Of a stretch of 64,000 bases of DNA, positions 48,101 through 60,100 are shown piece by piece. Numbering within the stretch: the stretch's first letter is position 1; each line of letters starts with the position of its first letter. This DNA comes from Sarcocystis neurona (taxonomy: Eukaryota; Apicomplexa; Conoidasida; Eucoccidiorida; Sarcocystidae): contig KL647310.1 of the NCBI GenBank assembly GCA_000727475.1, positions 1,632,849 through 1,696,848 of the forward strand, written 5' to 3'. The translations under genes and the position numbers were made by a program. The notes beneath the pieces were generated by a model. That model saw nothing but the letters and a program-made list of their open reading frames with translations, had not been told where the DNA came from and did no database searches.

Positions 48101-51100
48101 GGCACAGCGTTCGCCACTGTAAGACCGTCGTGGGCGGTCGAAGCACACACGTAAACACACCGACTGCTCTTCCTTCATCATACTGACGCATGCCTCCCGA
48201 GCCAGAATCCGTACGCAGAACAGCTGCACGCGAAGACCACAGACGAGCTGCTGTTGTTTGGATAGAAACGGTATCCCTTCTGCAGCACCTGAGACCAGCG
48301 GCGCTCAAAAAGTGCCATACGTAGAGACTTTACAAGTGCGCCTACATAAAAGTATACAGACGTCTGCCTACTTCCAGCCCACACTACGTACCGTGGCTTT
48401 GCCCACTACATGTATATATATATATATAGACATACGCATCTTTTGTCTTTCTCTCTACAAGGTGTGTGCGTGTGTGTGTGTGTGTGTGTGTATGTGTGTG
48501 TGTGTGTGTGTGTGCATGCATGTTTTCGCTTATATACAGATGTAGATAAGTGTACGTATATCGCCGTATCTGTGTGTACATGAAGAATTCCATTTACATA
48601 TCTACACGCTTTGTCGATCTGTTTCTGTGTGTACATGCGTATTTTCTTGGTCTGTCTGCAGTTGTGGTAGTAGGTTCAGGACATACATCCGAGCGTTCGA
48701 AGCCAGAAAGACACACGACCTCGGTGCTGTTTGGCAAAAGCGAGGAAGCCAATGCTGGGACTTATGATACTAATACATCTGGAAGACACAGCTGCAGACT
48801 TACGACTTGTAGCGGGGAGCGCCGAGGACCACCTTTAAGAAGAGTGACTAGAAGGTTCGCCACGTATACCACCAGCACGACGGCCCACTTCTGCAGCAGC
48901 GCGCAGCAGCACCAGCGCTGTCTTACATGCAGTTTGGTATCCAGATCTGCACGACGACATATATATATGTATATATACATACATATGTAGTTACACACAG
49001 GCGTACAGAAACCTGACAAGGTGGGGTGTCGAGCCATTTATATACATGTATATATATATGTACTTACACACATGCGCGCGCACACGGCAGCTTGGGCTGT
49101 CGAGCTATACGTATACACTTTCACATATATATATATATATATATATATATACGTATACGCACGCGTATACGCCTGACATATTGAGGTGCTACGCTATACG
49201 TATGCATATCTATATATATATGAGTAGAGTGCACGGCGATGGTGAATCTCAGATCCAGACGTTTGAGCCAAGAAGAACGGCGGCGATATACACATGTATA
49301 CAGAGAAAGAGAGAAATAAATACGCGCGAATACCGAATATCCACCCCCGCGACACAGCATAGACGGATACGTCGCGTCCACGGAGACGAGCAAGTTTGAT
49401 AAGTGCAGGCTTCTTTTGCACGAGGGATGCAGGCAGGCGTCTTCTGCCGACAGGGTGAGGGACTGGCGAGGGGGAGGTGTGGGAGGGAAAAGAGAACCGG
49501 AGGACACAGGGGCAACAGCGCATTTTTTTTCGTCTCAGTGAGAGCCGCAAAAGATGCAAGTCGTCTTCTCTTCATTCACGACTGAAGGAGGAGGACGCAC
49601 TTTTCTTCTACAGAAGGTGCCGCATCGATAATAGAAGGCAACTCCTCTTCCTCCTCTCTTCCCCCATATATCTTCATTTGTATCTGCGTATGTATACGTA
49701 CACGTATAAGTACGTCAGCAATACAGTTGCATATATGTAGATGGAAGGCATCGCGCCTGTTTATATATACTCCAGATATCCGACGCAACTCCGAGTGGTC
49801 CTTCGGCATTAGTGCGTAGATCCGCTAAACTACTAAACTTCCGGTCAAAAGAGATAACGGGACTTTCCAAAAAATGTAATGTGCCCTGGAAGTCCTTTTT
49901 GTCCTCAGGAAACACGTATGTACATATATGTGCATGCGTCAGCTTCACTCTTCGGGTGTCTGGACACCCTTTGCCGCGAGCACAACGAACCATTGCAACG
50001 CCGAGTGAAAATTACGAGGTGTACGTACACCGCGACGGATACAACTTTCCGCGTTGCGCGGGGTGCCTGCCCGCCGCAAGCACTCCCCTCCCCGACCTAC
50101 GTGTGCAGGAAACAAGTGAACGACACCGAGGAACAACGAGCTGCCTCTTCAGGGGAAACATTTCTACCGTATGGACAGTGAGAACAAAAAAGATAACTCT
50201 CCACGTATAGAGACAGCTACCTAGGCAGGGGCACGCCCTCCTCTCTGAACAGGTGCAGAGGGATGGATGGAATGCCACACACACACACAGCCTTCCCTGC
50301 TTCTAGAGGTGACGCTAGCGGAAAACGCAACGTATTCTCGTCGTAACGGTCACACAGCGGGAAACTCTTTTCCGCACATTCTCGTCGTGAGGTTGAGAGA
50401 AGCAGAAGCCCCTTGTCCTCTTGACGTTGGGAAAAAATAAATCGCAGTCGCACGCGCACAAGCAAACGACTGCAGCAGCCAGGCACGCAGAAACACGTAT
50501 GTGTAGGACAGCTGCAACAACACGAAGGTGCAGCTCTGAGGGACACAAAGAAAGATACCGCAGCTATGCTGAACATCGGCAGCACCAAATAAACTTACCA
50601 GTACGCTGCACTCATACGTGTATATAGGTGTACGTATACGGGACAACAGAACTGCAACACCCACCCACGTACACTCATATCATATATATACATATAGATG
50701 GACGGAAAAGTTATGTACGATCACGTAAACACACGAGTACACGTATGAGGCGAGTTTTCGATACACCTGCTCGGTATTGTGTGTCTACCCATGCACGCAC
50801 ACAGTGGACGTGCTCCCATCACTAAATTTACATATTTATACATACATATATATATATATGTGTACAAACGTACACACAGACACATGTACGTATACGTACG
50901 TACGTAGACATGTACATATACACACAAAAGACATTAGTGTGTGTACCCCCTCCGCAGCCCTTTTGTGCCCCGTCGCTGGTTTACAGGGAGACACAGTCAT
51001 CTGTAACTACACAGTGATACACACACACATGCACACAAACACACATACGTACGTCTGTGTGTCTGTGTGTGTGTGTATCTCAAGGTCTGCTTGTATACAG

Positions 51101-54100
51101 ACATATATGCGTGTGTGTGCCTTCACGTACGTTTTGATCCCACGCCAGTCACAGACGCATCCTCGAACGGGATGAAACTTCGTTCGACATAGTTACTACG
51201 CACAAAATCGGCCTCCAACAGTGTGTTTACGTTCTCTCTCATATCACACACCGACACACGTATGCGTGTAACTTCCTGTTGAGAAGACAGACGTAGACGT
51301 CGAAATAGGCTCGTAGTTCCCAAGGTGCGCCTGTGCGTGCCCAACCACGTGCACCTATACACATGAAAAGAGAACTCGCCCGTTGTTTCTACATGCGGCT
51401 GTGGGTGTGTGTTGCTGCGTGTGTAGGTGTAGGGTCGTAGTGGCCCTCTCTGTCTAGCGAACCAAACAGACGAGGGAGAGCAGGACAGATTTTTGCTGTA
51501 CCGAAGGACAACAGACGGCAGCGGTGCGGGCAGTGTACCTTCCCGCTGTGTCCCCTTGCACGCTTCCCAAGGAAATCGAGCAGCGCGAGACTCCGGCTAA
51601 TCCCGTCTCTTGTGGTGTTTCTTTGTGTTTCTTTCGTCTCTGCTGCACCGCCAAGAGCAAAGAAAACGCACAGCCAGAGAAACGCGCGGCGACAAACTTC
51701 AGCAGTAGCCCGCGACAAAGCAGGACGCGCTGCAGCAGCACTCGAGTGCCTCATCGACTGCAGGAGATGGCAGTGGCAAAACGACAGCAGTCTAGCAAAG
51801 CGATGGACACCCGCAGGAGAGCACCGCGAACAGTTCGACGAGATCTACACAAAATTCACGTGGCAGTCAAAGCTCCCCGGTGCCACGCGCCAGAGCGGAG
51901 CACAGCTATAAGTACGTTGTACAGTTTCCCCTACATCCATATCCGTACTCACACACACAGGGACAAGATTTATACACACATATGGACGTTTACGTGTATG
52001 TACACAGCAGTTCGTGAGCACCTGAATAATTAGGGAACGAGAAGAGAGAGAAAAAAAAGGCAGAAAGGAACAACACGCACACACATATGCCACAGTTCAC
52101 GAGTAATTAACCACCTACATGTATCAAGAAATTCGGGAACATACGTATGCAGATACAACTGCATGCAGTTGTTCACAACGTCCATAGATACATACCTGGG
52201 AAAACATGCGTACACGTAGAGGTACACGCATGTCACTAGACACACGGAAACGCACAGCTGCACGCATACAAACGTGCCCCTGTGCAGCTGCATCCACTGC
52301 GTAAATATATATATATATATATATATATACAAACATATACAGAAGAGAGAGGTACACTTGTACGTAAGTATATTCATATATACGTATATATGATTGTGCA
52401 CGTATAGATGTACACATCGAGAGATACAGGCGTCACACAGATACATGTAGTACGACGCTTTGTTTGGCAGGAAGCGCATGGGCAAGACGGGCTACTTTCT
52501 TGTGTCAGATCCTGTCTTTGATCAACGTGACCCCTTGGGGCGGCGGTTCTGAGAAACACCTCGTAGAAAACCCGCGCACCTATCTTCCTCTCTCAGCTTT
52601 TGCATCTATATACGTAGAGGAGCCCTACATATATATGTGTAACTCTATAGAGTCGTATATTCACGTGCGTGAACATAGAGGAAGAGCCAACACACGTATA
52701 AACTTACACGTACAGGGAAGAGGGAAAAACTCGACGCTTCTAGTTACACACACGTATGCCTATCTACGCACAGGCGTGCAACAGAAAGTCAGGGAAAAGG
52801 CCAGCCTTCCTTTCGCTCTCTGCTTCCTTCGACACTCTGCCGTCACAATCCTTGAAAAGGGACAGAAAAAGTTTTCTTGATAGAGAAACTCTCGAGGTCA
52901 CGGCTGCTTCACTCGTAGTCTTGGTACATGCGACGCGTGATGATGACGCATGACTCTGACCACTTGCACACTGATGAGTCGCACGTTATTCGTACGCGAC
53001 TCGTGCCGCCGTGGGACTTGTGTGGGGGGCACAGCAAGGGAAGCTTGGAGACGGAGCAACACCGACGGCCATGCTGCAGCAGTGCAGACAGGAAAAAAGA
53101 AGTGAGGACGCGTCTGTTACACAGGATGACGTGTACGCAGAATGACAAAGACAAGGACGCCAGGCCACCTGACGGCGCAGCAGGGCACGGAAGTAACATA
53201 GGCTCTCTGTTAGACGGCTCTCGTGATAGGGATAAAAGCAGCAGTCGTGCCAGAGAGAGTCAGTCTGAAGAAGAAGCAACAGCAGTGCTGCTACAGAAGC
53301 AGTGTCACACATCGAAAGGATGGAAGAGGACTGCTGCGTTGTACGGTCATATACAAGGCCGCGCCGCGCAAGTGAGACAGCCCCCTCGTCTGCAGCGACG
53401 ACGACTACCACCAGCCGATATCATTTGCGAGCATCTACTGTCAAGCCACAGGAACAATCTCGGGCCACACAGGCAGCAGGTCCACCGGCACTGCGCCTCT
53501 GCGCGTGGAGAGGTAGAAAACACAGCAGCGAGGCAGCAGCGCACCTCTGCGTGTGACGTGTTCTCACCTGGGTCTTGGCGACCGAACACACCCTCTCTAT
53601 TTTTCGACTGTGGACCAGGGCTGGAGCAGGTGCGTCTACCCAACACGGGAAACGCCTTCTGGGCGTCTTCCTCGTTTTCCGCTCCACGTTTTTCCAGGGT
53701 TACCGCTGGTTCTGTTGCAGCAACGACAGCAGCCCCCTCTCCACCTGCGCGTCTCTCTTCTGCATCATTACTTTGTCCTGCTGCCGAGGGGGTGGGAAGC
53801 ACGAATGTGCCGTTCGGTTCATCGACGATCTTCTCCGTGCCCCTCCACCCTGCATCAAGAGCTGCGGGTGTTCTGTGGCCAGCTGCCGGGACAGGAACTG
53901 CTGCTGCCATAGCGTCGCTAATGAAAAGCCGCCCTTCTTTGTTTTCCCTCTCTGTTTCAGCTGTGGTACTAAGGCTGTCAAGAACAGCAAGAAATCGACC
54001 ACTGTGTCCTCGCCTTATCTGCTGCCCGTCCGTTTCGACCTCGCTGTCACGTACATGCGCTGACACACTGCAAAAACAGCTAGTGCTGCTGTGCCTGCTG

Positions 54101-57100
54101 CTCCTGTCACTTTCGTCGCTGCCGCTGCTGCAGTATCGCGTCTCCATGCAGCCTCTCACTGTCGTGTGTCCTCCTGCTGCGACTGTCCGATCTTCCTTCT
54201 CTGCAGCAAGGGATGCAACGCGGATAGCTGCCGCAGGTGTCACGCCTGCTGTTGTAGTTGTCTTTACTGCCGCAACGCGTCGCTGTGGCGCACACCCACG
54301 TCCCAGGTGGCTCGTCACTCTCTTTACAGAAAGATGCATCTGTTCAACCTTCAGGTGTCGTCGTCGTCCCTGCTGCTGCGTCTCGACAGCTTCTTCCTTC
54401 AGACACTGAGGTGGCTCTTGATTCTTCAATGAGCGCTGCATTCTTTCTTGCTCCTCTTCCGGGGGTTGCTGCTTCTTCTTCTGCATAATTTCCCATCCTT
54501 TGCCAGCGCTTTTCCACTGCCCCTCCTGCGTCTGCTGCTGCTCCTTCTTCACCGAGTTCACCTGCTCCTTCTGGTGCTGCCCGTCCAGGGGCACTGCTAC
54601 CACTTGATGCAGCTGCTGCTGCTGCTGCTTCTCTTCTCCGTCTCCCTCCTCTAGTCTTTCATCTTCCGTCCCCTCATCCGTCTCCTTCTCCTGTTGACGC
54701 GGCTTCCCCCCCTGCTGCTGCGTCTTCCACCGCAGTCGCACTTTCTGCTGCCCCTCCTCCTCCCCTCCTTCCTCTCCCTCCTCCTTCTCCTCCATTTCGT
54801 CTTGTCCTTCGCCTCCTTCCGCCCCTTCTTCCTCTTCCTCGTCTACGTCTTCCTTCGACGACTCGTTCTTCCTTCGTTTCTTGTTTTTCTCTCGCGTCGT
54901 CGCCAAGTCCGCGTCATCGTCCTGCAGCATGATAAGGCTGTCAGCTCCCCCAAGCGGAGCCTCCAGCGCGACTTGTTTACTTTCTCGCTTCAAGCGCAGG
55001 GCCTGCAGCAGCGTCTTGTACGACATGAACAGCAGCAGCAGCACCAGAAGGCCAAGGATGATATACGTGGGCAGACATCGATTGACCACCACTCCCACCG
55101 TCGCGCCGGCTATCTGCATCGGACCCATCAGCACCACCTGCCGACAACCACACACACACAGAGAAGAGAAAATCAGCTACGAAAAGAAGGAAAGGAGAGA
55201 AGTAATGCAAAAAGAATGAACACGCAACCAGCACACACCCCCCGCAGAAACACGAAGAAACAAGGAGACCCAGGAAGCGAAAGGGCACTCAGGACGTTTT
55301 AACCTGTGCATGTGTCTGTGTAGACGGTTTTGTATACAGGTGCAGATACACCCCCACTTACTACAAGGACAGATGCAGCACTTATACATACACAAACAAC
55401 CACACACGTGTACGTCCAACAGAAGGCACATCTATATATATATATGGCCACTTACATTACTACACATATGTATACATATGTGGATAACATATATATATAT
55501 ATATATATACCGTCAGAAGTAGGAGTCTCCACACAAGTATATGGCCACCTACATTCCCACGCATGAAGACGAATGTGTATCGCCAAAGAAAGGGACATCC
55601 ATATACATGTATACGCATGTCTGCACACGTGCGTGACCACCTATGCCCCTGCGTACATCGAGGTAGCACCGGTGCTGAGAGCCGCACGTGCCCTCCTACA
55701 TACGCGAATGTGAGTGAGACCATTATTCTGCAGATCCAGAACGCCGTGGCCATACCTACAAACACACGCAAGGTCACCGACAGCTGCCCACGTAAAATAC
55801 ATACCACTTCATAGAAGCATATGTAGATATATACATATATATGCATATAGCAGGTCTACCTACAGACGCCTGCGTGTATATACATATATATACACGCAAG
55901 AGTGTACCATTCGCAGACGTTTACACCAACAACCACACACATATATCTACACATAAATGCGCAGCGCCCTTTTTCCTTCCGTGTGAGAATGCAGAGCTTC
56001 CTCGCCACGCACGCAGTCGTACGGCCTTCCTTTCTTTACCATTTCTACGTCAATGACGGGCTGGTCAGGACAGCGAGGATTTCTGCGGAAAAAATTTAAG
56101 ATGGTGCCTGCGAGCGACCCGCCGAAGATCAATGCCTGACTCGTTGCGACCGCTTCGTATGGCGTGAATTCCATCACCAGGATTAATATAGGCACGTAAA
56201 TCGCCCCGCCTGCAGCGCAAAAAGAAGCACGGGAAGGCAGGCAGCAAGCCTGACAACAAGATCGCGAGAAAGAAGCAAAAACTTGTCCACAGCAAGTCAA
56301 ACGGGCCGCCCCCGTGTGCAGGTAGATACACACAGGAATACCGTCTTACACACACACACGTACTCTCTCTCTCTACACACACACACCTCTCGAACACGTA
56401 CGTCTGAACGACCAGTATGTGTCCACATGTGTATACATACACATTCGTAGATCACACACGTGTTACCCAGGCATACGCGTATCCATACGTGTACCTACCC
56501 AGATGCTACATCTACAGGGTCAATCTCAAAGGAGGCATCCTATAAACTCTGCCTGCAGCGACCACAGCAGCAGCGGTTGGTGGAACAATAAAAAAAACAG
56601 GTTCACAAAGAGACACGTGTACAAGTCTGTCTCTATGCGTCGTGTACGTACATCCACGCATACAATGATGATACGGCGACGCGCTCTTCAGCAACAGAAG
56701 CAGTTGCTCAGCAGTGTGGCAGCGGCAGTCTACGCCATATAAAGGAGCGTTGCTGCAGCAGCAGGGGGGGGCAGTCCTGGGTCTGCCTGCATCTCGGTCT
56801 CTTTCTGAGTGTTGTTTCAGGAAAGCTCTTCCCTACTAAAAGGGTATACGCGTCTCCGTTCCGTTGTCCATACACCGGAGGTATAAACAGATTTTACCTC
56901 CAGCTCCAGCAGCGACAGCGATAGCGCTCGCGATAGCAATGAACAGCATGCCGACAATATCGGCGGGATGTGTTTTCACATCAGCGATCGACTTCGCGTG
57001 AATTCCTGCTCCCGTGGGTGTTCCGTGTTGCTGATCGTCGTTCCCCTTAAGCCGTCTGCAGGCGCTTCCTCCTTCTGCTGCATTCACTGTTGCTCTGCCT

Positions 57101-60100
57101 GCTCCTCCTCTGCATCCAGCCAACGGCGCTGCTGCGGCAATCGTTCGCAGAGCTGCCTCCGCGTCGCTTCCTGCTGAGATTGTCCTTGCTAAGGTTGGTC
57201 GTTTCCTCGCTGCTGTTGCTGGCGTTGCCGCTGCGGCTGCTCCCATCACTGAAGGCAGGCCGGCGAAGAAGCGTCTCGCAGTCGCTTGTAAAGACCCGCG
57301 CCCCTCCTCCTCCTTCCGCTCCTCTATGTCCGAAAAGGCAGCAGCGACAGGGTCGCCTCCTTCACGGATTGAATTAAGACGCCGAGACATACGACCAACA
57401 AAACGGGGCCACGCTGCAGAGGAAAATGCCTCTGCAGCAGGTAACGCGGGAGCGGCAGGAGTCGTGTCGTGGCTGGGAGAAACAAAACGCTGAACAAAAG
57501 CGGGAGCACCCACACCTAGAGACGACGACAACGGCGGGGGTGTGGCATGGATTTGAGGAGGTATTGCAGCACGTGTCAACGAAGAATCTGCAGGATGCAA
57601 AGCTGCCAAATGAGCTGCAGCGTTCCCGGCTGGCGTAGAAGCAACAGAAGCAGCGGCACGGGGGAAGAAGGGTACCAAAGGATTACGAGTAGTGTTCACA
57701 GGCCAACGGAAATTGGCAGGAGCCGTGCCTGCAGCAGCAGGCTGGGTCGAAAATGGAAGAGCACCGCTACTCGCAGCAAGGAAAAGAGGTGAACCAGCAC
57801 CAGCAGCATTGCCACCCAAAGCAGCAACGTCATCAGCAAAAGCATCTACATCATCGACAACGGTAGACCATTCGGGGTACGTGGCATGACCGTTAGACGC
57901 AGGTGCGAACGGATGCCACCCTGGCACTACTGGTACAGAATGGTGGTCACGCGCCGCATCTTCTGAGCTGGAGTTCACGCCATTATCGTGGGATGCCGAC
58001 ACCGGCCACCCGAAGTCCATATGCGTGGAAGACGTGGCAGCATCAGCATCACCGTGGTGCGTCCCTCCTCGTTCCTCTCCCAAGAAATCCAGGCTACCAG
58101 CAGCGTCTCCAGAGTCGGCTGCTGGAGGAAGGTCAGCAGCAGCAGTCGCAGTCGATGCATGACGATCTTCTTGAAGGTCAGCAGGAAGAGAAGAGGGCGA
58201 GCCACCCTTCCCTGGCCAAGCAGACGCATGCCAAGGTGGACGGTACGCGAGAGAATCTGCAGAAGTCGGATGCCAGATATCAAAGTCAGACGGACTAAGT
58301 GAAACGGGGCCATACCACGAGACTGGCGAATCCAGGAAATCGTCCCTCTCCCCTGGTGTAGGTACACCGTTCTGGTAGTCCCCAGTGAGTGCACGCGCCG
58401 GCAGCGGCTGGGTCAACGTGTCATGCAGCTCCGACTGCCCCCACCGCCGCCAAGGCCAGTCGGGCACCTGCTGCAACTCGTTCACCGAAGAGGAATATTT
58501 TTCCTGCTCATTCTTCCCAGCTGCACCAGAGAGAATAAACAACGCGCCTTCCCCTACGCGTGCGGCGTGCGTTGCAGCAGCTGCAGCTCTTCCTTGAGAA
58601 GGTGCAGCCGCAGCAGGATTCCCTGCGGCAGCAAGATTCCCTGGGGCAGCAGGATTCTCTGCGGCAGCAGAATTCCCTGGGGCAGCAGGATTCTCTGCGG
58701 CAGCAGAATTCCCTGGGGCAGCACGATTCTCTGCGGCAGCAGAATTCCCTGGGGCAGCACGATTCTCTGCGGCAGCAGAATTCCGTGAGGCAGCAGGATT
58801 CTCTGCGGCAGCACAGTTCCCTGGGGCAGCACGATTCTCTGCGGCAGCAGGATTCTCTGCGGCAGCACAATTCCCTGGGGCAGCACGATTCTCTGCGGCA
58901 GCAGAATTCACTGCAGCAGCAGGATTCCCTGGGCCAGCAAGGCACTGTGTCCCCTCTCGTGTAAAGTAACCAGAAACGCCGGAGGCATAACTTGGCAAAT
59001 TCGTGGACGCAGAATGTCGCACTCTACGCAGATGCACACTGCGGGAATCGACCTCTGCGATCCTGGGTGTTTCCCTCGCAGGCGGAACAGCCCTGGAAGG
59101 CTGTGGATTCGGCAGCACCTCCTCTTGATCAGACAGCCCTGTCTCGGAGACCGGCGTCTGCTTCCTATCGGATCCGCACACCCGCTGCGGCGCAGCTTCC
59201 CCGACACGCGTCTCTTTCACAAAAGCCTCCGAATTATTCGCCCTTTGCGGCAGCTGCTCTGACCCGCTAGGAAGCTTCGTCGAGGATACTCCTCTAGCAG
59301 CTGCGGAGGGTACCGAAGAAGATCCTGCATCAACGGCAAAGGCGTGAGAAAAGGCAGAGCTCACCAGAGCAGCCGCAGCCTCCAATACACCAGCAGGAGC
59401 TGCCGTCGAAGAAAAGGTAAAAGCTTTCACCTTCCTGTCCGCAGCAGGATAGAGAGAAGAAGCATCCCTGCCTTCACGGGCCCCAGCAGCAGCACTACAA
59501 GAATCTACTCTCCTGTGAAAGTCCTCCAATTTCACCAGCTTCACCTTGCCCAGCCGGTGCCGCCTCTGTTGAGTCGCGTGCGAAGGAGAGAAATAAGAAG
59601 AGGACGAGGAAGAAGAGGAAGAAGAAGAGGAGGAAGAAGAAAGAGAAGAAGAAGAAAGAGAAGAAGAATGAGGAGGAGGAATCGGAATAGGAGAGGATGA
59701 AGATGAGCTGGAACGTGGATGGAGACCGGCAGCTGCATAGGGCGGAAGCGAAAAGTTTGCAGCAAGCTGCAAACTTCGTTGCAGCAGCTTGCTGCTCTTG
59801 TGACGACTCCCCTTCTTAGCAGCAAAAGACGGGGATGGGGGACTTGCTTTTACACTCTCGATATTCGCTGCAGCAGCCGCCGCGTTTCCTGAGAAAGATG
59901 CGCCGGCAGCGGAATTCTCCGCGACAGCAGGATTCTCTGCGAGGGCAGAATTCTCTGTCGCAGCAGGATCCTCTAGAGCAGCGGGAGTCTCTGCGGCAGC
60001 AGAATTCTTCAGGGCAGCAGGATCCTCTAGAGTAGCGCTATTCTTTGGGGCAGCAGGATTCTCTGTGGCAGCAGGATTTTCTATGGCAGCAGGATCCTCT

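Noticed and set aside
51534..51754. Minus-strand cassette exon in TauE intron 3
   Set aside because: Weak donor, several equally possible frames, and no resemblance to the transporter; the direct exon 3 to exon 4 join already matches in phase.
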